From Lachnospiraceae bacterium UBA3282 (GTDB lineage Bacteria > Bacillota > Clostridia > Lachnospirales > Lachnospiraceae), in contig DETS01000011.1 in NCBI GenBank assembly GCA_002361735.1, positions 1 through 64,000 on the forward strand: a stretch of 64,000 nt of DNA, given 5' to 3'. Positions 36,016-43,679 of the stretch are shown piece by piece. The notes beneath the pieces were generated by a model. That model was not told the origin of the DNA. It saw nothing but the letters and a program-made list of their open reading frames with translations, and did not search any database. A program made the translations under genes and the position numbers. Each line of letters starts with the position of its first letter. The first letter of the stretch is position 1.

Positions 36016-36791
36016 ATCATCCCCTCCACAAAGGATACGATCATCCGCTTCATCTGTGAGAAGATATTATCCGCCAGAATCGGCATCATCCGCATCGACA
36101 AAAAGAGGATCGCCAGCCCCACAACCACCTTAAACTGGATACCCACGGCAAACATGTTGAGCTGTGGAGATACCTTCGCCAACACGCCGAGCACACAGTT
36201 TAAGAAGATCATGGCACAGAAGATCGGCAGGATGATTCGAAAACCGACCGAAACATATTCCCCCAGAAACAGGAGAACAGACGAAAAAAGTGCTTCCGTC
36301 TTAAACACCGCGCCATTGATCGGAATCAAAGTAAAGGTTTCCGCCAGCGCCCGCAAAAGGTACTGGTAGAGACCGGAAACAATCATAAACAGGGTGAACA
36401 TATACTGGTAAAACACCCCGGTAAAGGTGGCCTGCTCCTTGGTTGCAGGATCAAGCAAAGAGACCATGGACAAACCGATCTCCATATCTGCGATGCTTCC
36501 CGCAAAGGAAGTCACCGAAGCGCATATCTGTGCACCCCAGCCGACAACAAACCCCGTCAGCGCCTCCTTCATCACGATGATCGCATAGCCCAAAAGACTG
36601 TCATACACCACTTCGACCCGGTCGATCGAGTGAAAGAGCAGGTAGGACACAAAAACGGAAAATCCCACTTTTACTGTCCTAGGCACATTTGACATGCTGA
36701 AAAACGGAGCAGCGTATACAAAACAGCTAATCCGCACCAGTATCAGTAAAAAATATTCCAAATCTGCATAGGTAAAGCTAATGTCTATCAT
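36012..36791 (-). CDS. fliR: Flagellar export protein FliR
   Basis: Membrane component of the export gate (FliPQR core), 259 residues with about six hydrophobic helices; the family core GWGAQICASVTSFAGSIADMEIGL is near residue 85. ATG start; fliQ ends 42 bases upstream. The stop overlaps the flhB start by 4 bases. Confidence 0.95.
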   Translation of the reverse strand: MIDISFTYADLEYFLLILVRISCFVYAAPFFSMSNVPRTVKVGFSVFVSYLLFHSIDRVEVVYDSLLGYAIIVMKEALTGFVVGWGAQICASVTSFAGSIADMEIGLSMVSLLDPATKEQATFTGVFYQYMFTLFMIVSGLYQYLLRALAETFTLIPINGAVFKTEALFSSVLLFLGEYVSVGFRIILPIFCAMIFLNCVLGVLAKVSPQLNMFAVGIQFKVVVGLAILFLSMRMMPILADNIFSQMKRMIVSFVEGMI

Positions 36792-36833
36792 AAAGCCACT
36801 TCCTAAAAACGGAATGTAGTCCTAATACCATTT

Positions 36834-37103
36834 TCAGCGCAGGTATTGATTAAAATCGGTCCACAAAATGGTCATAAACTCTACCATCTGGTTCATGATC
36901 CAGTGTCCCATAACGATCAGCGCCAGAAAAATCGCTAAAACCTTAGGCACAAAGGTGAGGGTCTGTTCCTGAATGGAGGTGACCGTCTGGAAAATACTGA
37001 CGGCAAGACCCACGATCAGGGACACCAACAGCATCGGCGCCGAACATTTTATGATGGTAAAAATCGCCTGTTCGGCAATCGTCGTGACATCATTGACTGT
37101 CAT
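36834..37103 (-). CDS. fliQ: Flagellar export protein FliQ
   Basis: Small two-helix gate subunit, about 89 residues, the family's length, with SLIVGLAVSIFQTVTSIQEQTL in the middle. A GTG at 37106 directly precedes the ATG; the ATG has better spacing from AGAGG. Confidence 0.95.
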   Translation of the reverse strand: MTVNDVTTIAEQAIFTIIKCSAPMLLVSLIVGLAVSIFQTVTSIQEQTLTFVPKVLAIFLALIVMGHWIMNQMVEFMTILWTDFNQYLR

Positions 37104-37147
37104 CACTCACCTCTCCCTTTCCCGGCACATTGTCCTATCCTTCAAAG

Positions 37148-38050
37148 CTATAGATTAAAGCTTTCCACCACGCCCTTGATCACCAGATACCAGCCGTCCG
37201 CAAGCACGAACAGCAAAATCTTAAACGGCATGGAGATCGTGGTCGGCGGCAGCATCATCATACCCATACTCATGAGAGTAGAAGCGACTACCATGTCGAT
37301 CACAATAAACGGAATATAAATCAGGAAACCGATGATAAATGCCTGTCTGAGCTCGTTAATGATAAATGCGGGCACCAGAACGCTCATCGGGATATCGTCA
37401 AGTTCTCCGTTCCATTCGGTACGGTTAATGTCCATGAAGAAATAAACGTCATTCTTCTGGGTCTGCTTATACATAAACTGCCTGATCGGTTCGGCCGCCG
37501 CCTCAAAGGCTTCCTCCTGCGTCAATTCTCCCGCCTCGAAGGGTACCACCGCCTCCGTATAGACTGCCGTCATCGTAGGCTGCATAATAAAAAACGTAAT
37601 AAACAGGGCAATACCGATCAGAACCGTGTTCGGCGGAGCTGTCTGCGTATTCAGTGCCTGCCGCGTAAAATGCAGAACAATGATGACCCGGGTAAACGAG
37701 GTCAGCATAATGATCAGCGTCGGCGCGATCGCGATCAGCGTGAGAATGATCAGAATGCGCAATGCGCCATTCACAGTACCGTTCCCGCCGTCGTAAGTCA
37801 CCGTCACCGTATTCGCAATATTCAGTTCAGCCAATTCTTCGGCAGTCTCAGACGCTCCGGGCGGATCCTGATTCGTCCTCTCCGCAGTGGTGCCGGTGAG
37901 ATTGGAGTCCCGGTAAGGGGTATCCGTCACCGTGGTCATCGTATCCTCCGCGGCAAAAACGATTTTCCCCTGACTAAGATACAATATGCCTGCCATCATC
38001 AGCAGGCATATATATTTTGCCAAATAATATCCGGAAAAACATCTCTTCAT
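37148..38050 (-). CDS. fliP: Flagellar export protein FliP
   Basis: Core of the export gate pore with FliQ and FliR. 300 residues: a signal-peptide-like start (about 12-34), an extracytoplasmic stretch of about 60 residues that is longer than in many relatives, then the membrane region with SFTRVIIVLHFTRQAL and the C-terminal MLPPTTISMPFKILLF signature. The ATG overlaps the fliO stop in ATGA. Confidence 0.95.
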   Translation of the reverse strand: MKRCFSGYYLAKYICLLMMAGILYLSQGKIVFAAEDTMTTVTDTPYRDSNLTGTTAERTNQDPPGASETAEELAELNIANTVTVTYDGGNGTVNGALRILIILTLIAIAPTLIIMLTSFTRVIIVLHFTRQALNTQTAPPNTVLIGIALFITFFIMQPTMTAVYTEAVVPFEAGELTQEEAFEAAAEPIRQFMYKQTQKNDVYFFMDINRTEWNGELDDIPMSVLVPAFIINELRQAFIIGFLIYIPFIVIDMVVASTLMSMGMMMLPPTTISMPFKILLFVLADGWYLVIKGVVESFNL

Positions 38051-38430
38051 TCGTCTCGCCCGTCTTCTTTTTCCAGGATTTTTTCTCTCTGTATTTTGGC
38101 GAGCACGTCCTTAAAACCGGGCACGCCACTGGTAGACCCCTCGGAAAACTGCAATTCCTCCTCGGGAATCTCTGATAACATTGTAACAGTATCTTTGCAG
38201 ACTGCAAGCGCCAAATACTTCCTGCCGATCCTGACAAGCTGAATGTATTTGGTATTGGAAAGCCGCATCGCTTCCAAAAGCTCCATATTCATGCCCGCAG
38301 ACTTTCCCTTCTGGTAACCGCCGATCCATTTGGTCACCAGAGCCGTGACAGCCAGCACAAACACAAATAACAGCAATACTGTTATAAACTGCACATAGGA
38401 GTCAGCCCTATCCGATAATGCAAGGAGCAT
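38047..38430 (-). CDS. fliO: Flagellar assembly protein FliO (FliZ-type)
   Basis: Helps assemble FliP. 127 residues: one membrane helix (about 13-35) and a cytoplasmic domain with the FliO core IQLVRIGRKYLALAVCKDTV. Sequence conservation is low in this family, so the call leans partly on position between cheY and fliP. The start codon overlaps the cheY stop (TAATG). Confidence 0.88.
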   Translation of the reverse strand: MLLALSDRADSYVQFITVLLLFVFVLAVTALVTKWIGGYQKGKSAGMNMELLEAMRLSNTKYIQLVRIGRKYLALAVCKDTVTMLSEIPEEELQFSEGSTSGVPGFKDVLAKIQREKILEKEDGRDE

Positions 38431-38792
38431 TATCCCACGACCTTCTTAACAGCCTCCAGTACACGATCTGCCTGGAAAGGTTTCACGATAAAGTCCTTTG
38501 CTCCGGACTGAATGGACTCGATAACCATTGCCTGCTGACCCATCGCAGAACACATGATAACCATTGCACCCGGATCGCCTTCCTTGATCTTCTTGAGAGC
38601 CTGGATGCCGTCCATCTCGGGCATGGTGATGTCCATCAGCACAAGATCGGGCTTAAGCTCGTTGTACTTTTCAACCGCTTTTGCGCCGTTCTCCGCCTCT
38701 CCTGCCACGTTATAGCCATTCTTGGTCAGGATGTCCTTGATCATCATTCGCATAAACGCTGCATCATCACATACTAAAATATTTTTTGCCAT
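38430..38792 (-). CDS. cheY: Chemotaxis response regulator CheY
   Basis: Single-domain receiver of 120 residues that carries the CheA signal to FliM/FliY. Acidic pocket in VCDDAAFMR, acceptor Asp in LVLMDITMPEMDG (near 54), switch Ser in MCSAMGQQ, Lys in VKPFQ. Its position between fliY and fliO is as in Bacillus. Confidence 0.97.
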   Translation of the reverse strand: MAKNILVCDDAAFMRMMIKDILTKNGYNVAGEAENGAKAVEKYNELKPDLVLMDITMPEMDGIQALKKIKEGDPGAMVIMCSAMGQQAMVIESIQSGAKDFIVKPFQADRVLEAVKKVVG

Positions 38793-38812
38793 CTCTCTTC
38801 TCCTATCACATA

Positions 38813-40036
38813 TTATTTGATGATTTCGGTTACCCGAATACCAAAGCTTTCTTCGATTACTACTACTTCTCCTTTTGCAACAAACTTGCCGTTTACCAGC
38901 ACATCGATCGGTTCGCCCGCGATCTTGTCAAGCTCTATGATCGTTCCCGGCGCGAAATCCAGAATCTCCGAAATGGACCGTGAAGTCCTGCCAAGTTCCA
39001 CTGTTACCTCAAGCGGCACATCCTTGATCAGCTCGATGTTCTCCTGACTCTGCATGGGATTGAAATCGGCTGCAAAGTTCTGGAACTGAACCGGCTGCAC
39101 ATTCATGCCCGGCTGCATCGGCATCATCTGCGGCATTCCCATTTGGGGCATCATCTGCGGCATTCCCATCTGAGGCATCATCTGCATCTGACTCATATCC
39201 TGTGTCGGCATCGGCATTGGCATCGGCTGCGGAGCCGGAGCTGCCGCTGCAGGCGCTGCCGCGGGTGCCGGAGCCGGTTCGGGTGCCGCTGCGGGTGCCG
39301 GTGTATCACTGTCTGCACCCTGACTGACGATAAAGGTGTGGTAGATATCTTTTGCGAAATCCACCGGATATAACTGCATGATGGTGGAATCCACCAACTC
39401 ATCGATCTGCATCCTAAAGGAGATCTTAACAAAGGTTCCCTCCAGGAAATCAGCGATATCGCCACCCGACTTAAAGGCGGTCAGATCCACCAGACTTGCT
39501 TCCGGAGGACTGATGTCGATCATCTTGCCAAGCATCGTAGAGAGCGAAGTTGCGGAAGACCCCATCATCTGATTCATCGCCTCGGAAATTGCCGAAAGAT
39601 GAAGCTCTCCCAGCTCGCCGTCCGTATTCGTGCCGTCACCGCCCATCATCAGGTCAGTGATGACTTTGACGTCATGCTCCTTTAAGATCAGGATATTCGA
39701 TCCATCCAATCCCTGTGTATACTTGATCAGGATAAATACGCAGGGCTTCTCGTAATCTTCCAGTACGTTTTTCCATGTCGCCATCTTGACCACAGGCGTC
39801 GTGATGTTGACCTTGCGGTTTACAATGGAGAACAGGGTAGTCGCCGAGGCGCCCATGCTGATATTTGCGACTTCGCCGATGGCATCTTTCTCGCTTTCCG
39901 TAAGGAGCGATTCGTCGGCATCAGGTCCGTCAAACGCTGAGGTTTCTGCTGCATCCGTGACCGCATCATCACCCGATGAATCGTCTGTGCCGTTCAAGAG
40001 CGCGTTTATTTCGTCCTGTGATAACATTCCGTCCAT
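38813..40036 (-). CDS. fliY: Motor switch phosphatase FliY (CheC-like plus FliN domain)
   Basis: Rotor protein that dephosphorylates CheY-P. 407 residues: an N-terminal CheY-binding peptide (MLSQDEINALLNG), a CheC-like domain with motif EKDAIGEVANISMGAS (near 50) and a second region near 150 (LSAISEAMNQMMGSSA), then a low-complexity linker (245-315) and the FliN/SpoA domain at the C terminus (TVELGRTSRSISEILDF). The linker is Ala/Pro-rich, then Met/Gln/Pro-rich with a repeated MPQMGMPQM unit, which is unusual. GTG fliM ends 4 bases upstream. Confidence 0.95.
   Translation of the reverse strand: MDGMLSQDEINALLNGTDDSSGDDAVTDAAETSAFDGPDADESLLTESEKDAIGEVANISMGASATTLFSIVNRKVNITTPVVKMATWKNVLEDYEKPCVFILIKYTQGLDGSNILILKEHDVKVITDLMMGGDGTNTDGELGELHLSAISEAMNQMMGSSATSLSTMLGKMIDISPPEASLVDLTAFKSGGDIADFLEGTFVKISFRMQIDELVDSTIMQLYPVDFAKDIYHTFIVSQGADSDTPAPAAAPEPAPAPAAAPAAAAPAPQPMPMPMPTQDMSQMQMMPQMGMPQMMPQMGMPQMMPMQPGMNVQPVQFQNFAADFNPMQSQENIELIKDVPLEVTVELGRTSRSISEILDFAPGTIIELDKIAGEPIDVLVNGKFVAKGEVVVIEESFGIRVTEIIK
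39092..39304 (-). repeat. Low-complexity Ala/Pro and Met/Gln linker inside fliY
   Basis: About 70 codons: alternating PAP/AAA units followed by PMPMPMP and three near-copies of MPQM-GMPQM. The DNA shows direct repeats of cattcccatctgaggcatc type near 39130-39180. It separates the CheC-like part from the FliN part. Confidence 0.8.
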
Positions 40037-40040
40037 GCTT

Positions 40041-41021
40041 TTACTCCCCCTCTCTAATCACCGAAGTAACTCTCACAGCGTTTTTATCCCGGCTGGTACC
40101 CGGAAGTGCGGTGAATTTCTTGATATTACCCACATACACCGTAAGATCCTGTTCTACCTCGGTATCTAGTCTTATGATGTCCCCGCGTTGCAGATTCACA
40201 AAATCGGTGACTGATATGCTCGTCTTTCCCAGTACCGCCTTGACCGGAACATCCACTCTCTTGATGAGCGCCTCGACATACTCCTCGAAATTCTCCTCAT
40301 TATGCTCCTGCAGATTCGCGTACCAGTACTTCGTATTGAGCTTATCCATGACGCTCTCCAACGTGAAGAAGGGGAGACATACATTCATAAATCCTTCGAC
40401 ATCACCTATTTTCATATTTAAGGTGACGATTGCGATCATATCGCTGGGGGCGATGATCTGTGCGAACTGCGAATTCGTCTCGATGCGCTCCATCATGGGA
40501 TTGATATCCGCCACGTTCTTCCATGGCTCCCGCATGAGCTGCATACACACCACCATCATCTTCTCTATGATCGTCATTTCAATCTCAGTGAAATCTCTGG
40601 TCTTTTCCAGAGGATCCCCCGAGCCGCCGAGCATCCTGTCTATCATCGCAAATCCCAGCTGAGATGCCAGCTCTATCAGGATCGTACCTCCGAGCGGCTG
40701 GAAATTAACAACGCCCAGTATGACAGGGTTTGACAATGAATTTGAAAATTCTGAGAATATGACCGTCTCGGAACTTGTCACCGAAACCTGTATATTCTTT
40801 CTCAGATACACCGGCATACTCGTGGAGAGCAGTCGGCCGTAATGCTCGTATATGATTTCCAACGTCCGCAGATGCTCTTTCGAGAACTTTGTAGGACGTT
40901 TGAAGTCGTAATCTTTTACTTTCTTATCATCTGCGTTATTTAATTCTTCGGTGTCCAGATCGCCGCTGCTTAAGGCAGCGAGCAGATTATCTATCTCACT
41001 CTGCGATAGTACCTCGCCCAC
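40041..41021 (-). CDS. fliM: Flagellar motor switch protein FliM
   Basis: Rotor C-ring protein that binds CheY-P. 326 residues: N-terminal EVLSQSEIDNLLAAL (CheY-P site), a middle CheC-like domain and a C-terminal SpoA domain (ALIKRVDVPVKAVLG to LDTEVEQDLTVYVG). GTG start at 41021 with GGAGGTG upstream. Confidence 0.96.
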   Translation of the reverse strand: MGEVLSQSEIDNLLAALSSGDLDTEELNNADDKKVKDYDFKRPTKFSKEHLRTLEIIYEHYGRLLSTSMPVYLRKNIQVSVTSSETVIFSEFSNSLSNPVILGVVNFQPLGGTILIELASQLGFAMIDRMLGGSGDPLEKTRDFTEIEMTIIEKMMVVCMQLMREPWKNVADINPMMERIETNSQFAQIIAPSDMIAIVTLNMKIGDVEGFMNVCLPFFTLESVMDKLNTKYWYANLQEHNEENFEEYVEALIKRVDVPVKAVLGKTSISVTDFVNLQRGDIIRLDTEVEQDLTVYVGNIKKFTALPGTSRDKNAVRVTSVIREGE

Positions 41022-41059
41022 GAAAGTTCACCTCCTGTGGTAGTCATTTTATCTAAGTA

Positions 41060-41581
41060 CTATCCAAACATGATGTCACCAAAGGACACGTTATAGATAA
41101 ACTTGGAATCAAACAGCTGTTGTATTCTGCCTATGATCTCTTTCTTGATCATCTCCTGATTGTCGCGCGCCTCTTCCATTGTATACTGTGCAAACACGCC
41201 GTTGATCTCATCTTTAATCAGTCCCTCTCTCGTTGCCAGAACCTCTGCGGAGCCATATTCCTTATACCCCTCCGCCTTGGTATTGATCGAAAGGGTGATG
41301 GAAACGATACAGTAGTGATCCTTATCATCCCCCTCGCTCTTTTTCAAAGGAATCGTCATATTATCAGCAAAAGAATAAGTTTCAGTGTCCGCCATCGAGA
41401 CAACCTCCGCTCCGCCCTCGCTGCTCGCCGAAAGTTCCAGATCCATGGCTGCGGCAATGTTGTTTACCAATGCAGCGGTCTGTTTGGAAGCGCCGGTCAC
41501 GCTGAACATCATGATCGCCGTAAGAACGACATTCACGATCATAAGTGCCAGAATAATAATGGAAATCAGATTCTTCTTCAT
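41060..41581 (-). CDS. fliL: Flagellar basal-body associated protein FliL
   Basis: Single-pass protein that supports stator function; 173 residues, membrane helix at about 6-28, then the FliL periplasmic domain (YCIVSITLSINTKAEGY). The 77-base gap to motB contains a weak ATAGATA/TATCTAT hairpin. Confidence 0.92.
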   Translation of the reverse strand: MKKNLISIIILALMIVNVVLTAIMMFSVTGASKQTAALVNNIAAAMDLELSASSEGGAEVVSMADTETYSFADNMTIPLKKSEGDDKDHYCIVSITLSINTKAEGYKEYGSAEVLATREGLIKDEINGVFAQYTMEEARDNQEMIKKEIIGRIQQLFDSKFIYNVSFGDIMFG

Positions 41582-41658
41582 AGCCTTTTGTTTCTCCTTC
41601 TATAGATATTCTAATAAATATTCTATCTATGATTTCATATGACTGAAAGCTCCTGAGA

Positions 41659-42483
41659 TCAATACGAGCTCATGGAGTTGTAAATCTTGATCTCTACTCT
41701 CCTGTTCTTTGCCCGTCCCTCGGGCGTCGCATTGTCGGCGATCGGAAGATATTCTCCCCTGCCCGCGTGTTTGATATTCGCCGGGTTTAAGTTTGTCACC
41801 GAAAGGATGTAGTCAAATACCGAAAGTGCACGCCCGGAACTCAACTCATTGTTATTCGAGTACTTCGCTCCCGACATGGGGACGTTGTCCGTGTGTCCCT
41901 CGATCTCAACCGTTCCCGTCGCGTACCGTTCCAAAATCAGTCCCACCTGATCGAGCACCGGCTTTGCTTCCTCTTTTAAGAGCGTCTGCCCCGAATCAAA
42001 GAGGATCGAACCCTTCAGCGTAAGCTGAACGAACTGGGAGGTGAACTGCACCTGAACCTCGTCCTGCATATTGCTCTCATCCACGGCTTCCTGGATCTTC
42101 TCCGCCAGTTTCTCGGATTCTTCCATCTGCGCTTCCTCGAGCTGTTCTTTCGCTTCTTCCGTTGAGGCATCCCGCCCCATATCCTCATCTACGGTCTGAC
42201 CCTCGTCGAGCTTACCCGTACTGTTTATAAAATCATCCAGCACATTGAGCTGGCTGACACCGTTGCTGATCAGTTTTCCATCGCCGATCGCCTGTGCGCC
42301 CCCTTCAAATACGGAAAACGCCTGATTTAAAGATGCTACGATTGCCTCCTGCTTTGCCTCGTCCACACTGGACATCGCAAAGAGCAACACGAAGAAGCAG
42401 AGCAGAAGATTCATCAGATCACTGAATGTCGCCATCCACGCCGGTGAGCCTTTTGGCGGGTCTTCCTGCTTCTTCTTAGCCAT
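41659..42483 (-). CDS. motB: Flagellar stator protein MotB
   Basis: Ion-channel half and cell-wall anchor of the stator. About 274 residues: a short cytoplasmic start, membrane helix with the conserved channel Asp in WMATFSDLMNLLLCFFVLLF, a plug and a linker rich in Glu, then the OmpA-type peptidoglycan-binding domain (VEIEGHTDNVPMSG; RRVEIKIY). I chose the ATG at 42483 (GGAGG at 8 bases), which overlaps the motA stop; a GTG lies three codons upstream. Confidence 0.96.
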   Translation of the reverse strand: MAKKKQEDPPKGSPAWMATFSDLMNLLLCFFVLLFAMSSVDEAKQEAIVASLNQAFSVFEGGAQAIGDGKLISNGVSQLNVLDDFINSTGKLDEGQTVDEDMGRDASTEEAKEQLEEAQMEESEKLAEKIQEAVDESNMQDEVQVQFTSQFVQLTLKGSILFDSGQTLLKEEAKPVLDQVGLILERYATGTVEIEGHTDNVPMSGAKYSNNNELSSGRALSVFDYILSVTNLNPANIKHAGRGEYLPIADNATPEGRAKNRRVEIKIYNSMSSY

Positions 42484-43270
42484 TTTCTTCACCTCCGCTT
42501 TCGCCGGTGGAGCCTCTGTCCGCAGGCGCCAGGAAGGACTTCAGTTTCTCCTCGATGACACGGGGGTTCTCACCCGCCTGAATGGAAAGCAGGCCCTCGA
42601 TCTCGATCTCCTTCACCATCATTTCCTCGTCGTTCTTACCTTTCAGCTTCGTGGCCACAGGCGCACAGATCCAGTTTGCGAGGACAGAACCGTAGAATGT
42701 TGTAATCAGGGCCGTTGCCATGTTAGGACCGACTGCCGCCAGATCGGAAAGGTCTTTCAGCATTAGGATCAAACCGATCAAGGTACCGATCATACCCCAG
42801 GCAGGACCCATGGCTCCCAAGTTTTCCCAGAAACCAATCTTTTCCTTATGCCTGCTCTCTACGCTGACAAGTTCCGTCTCCATGATGGCACGCACAAGCT
42901 CCGGATCGGTACCGTCCACGATCAATAGGATGCCCTTTTTCAAAAATTCGTCGTCGATATCGCTGGCTGCTTCCTCCAGGGAAAGCAGACCTTCCTTACG
43001 GGCGACGTTCGATAAGTCTATGATCTTCTGAATGATCTCCGGTACGTTCATGACGGACGTCTTGAAGATCAGCGTTATGCTCTTTAATCCGGCAACGAAA
43101 CTGTTCATGGAATAACTCGCCATGACACAGCACAAAGCACCACCGAAGGTAATTAACGCCGAGGGGGCGTGCAGGAAACTGGCGACGGTAGCGAACGATT
43201 TTCCGAACACCATACCGAATATCATCAGTGCCAAACACGCTAACAAACCGATTAATGAAGCTATATCCAT
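42476..43270 (-). CDS. motA: Flagellar stator protein MotA
   Basis: Membrane partner of MotB; 264 residues, four membrane helices, with the conserved PAWGMIGTLIGLILML stretch near 155 and the cytoplasmic charged loop between helices 2 and 3. It lies inside the flagellar operon right after flbD, an arrangement seen in many Clostridia. The ribosome binding site is weak (GTGGGTG), unlike its neighbours. Confidence 0.96.
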   Translation of the reverse strand: MDIASLIGLLACLALMIFGMVFGKSFATVASFLHAPSALITFGGALCCVMASYSMNSFVAGLKSITLIFKTSVMNVPEIIQKIIDLSNVARKEGLLSLEEAASDIDDEFLKKGILLIVDGTDPELVRAIMETELVSVESRHKEKIGFWENLGAMGPAWGMIGTLIGLILMLKDLSDLAAVGPNMATALITTFYGSVLANWICAPVATKLKGKNDEEMMVKEIEIEGLLSIQAGENPRVIEEKLKSFLAPADRGSTGESGGEENG

Positions 43271-43290
43271 ATGTATACACCCACTTTACA

Positions 43291-43476
43291 CTAGTCTGCA
43301 AAAATATCCTTTCTATACGATTTTACTAAATTTTTCACTTCTTGTCTACTTTCTTTTACAATTATTTTCCGACCGGTCGTCAAAGTCAGCACCGTATCAG
43401 GTGTTTCCTCCACAAGTTCCAGTAAATCGGGGTTGATCAGCACCTTGACGCCGTTGATCTTCGTGACCTCTATCAT
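43291..43476 (-). CDS. swrD: Flagellar FlbD/SwrD family protein
   Basis: 61-residue protein matching FlbD/SwrD (MIEVTKINGVKVLINPDLLE; TLTTGRKIIVKES). Bacillus SwrD raises stator torque and is encoded between flgE and fliL. Here it is the first gene of the second transcription unit, directly before motA. ATG with GGGGGAGG upstream. Confidence 0.92.
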   Translation of the reverse strand: MIEVTKINGVKVLINPDLLELVEETPDTVLTLTTGRKIIVKESRQEVKNLVKSYRKDIFAD

Positions 43477-43553
43477 ACGATACCTCCCCCTCTCCCGGAA
43501 AACCAGAATCCAACTGTAGCAGAAAATAAAAACAGAAGGTCTGCAACTTGTTT

Positions 43554-43582
43554 ATTTTACCACACATTTTCTCAAACTGCAA
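43554..43582 (-). promoter_or_regulatory. SigA promoter of the swrD-motAB-fliL... unit
   Basis: TTGCAG (43577-43582), 17 bases, TAAAAT (43554-43559) preceded by TG (extended -10). Upstream lies an A/T-rich stretch of about 45 bases like an UP element. The leader is about 70 bases. Confidence 0.75.
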
Positions 43583-43638
43583 AAAAAATTTTTTCCAATC
43601 ACAAAAAAATGCAAAAAATCCATAATATACCATACCGT

Positions 43639-43669
43639 AAAAAAGGAGCTCCCGCCTCGCGGAAGCCCC
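43639..43669 (-). terminator. Intrinsic terminator after flgE
   Basis: An 11-bp GC-rich stem (43645-43655 with 43659-43669, two wobble pairs) with a 3-base loop, followed by TTTTTT on the minus strand. It begins 11 bases after the flgE stop. It divides the flagellar cluster into two transcription units. Confidence 0.9.
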
Positions 43670-43679
43670 TAACGATTGA

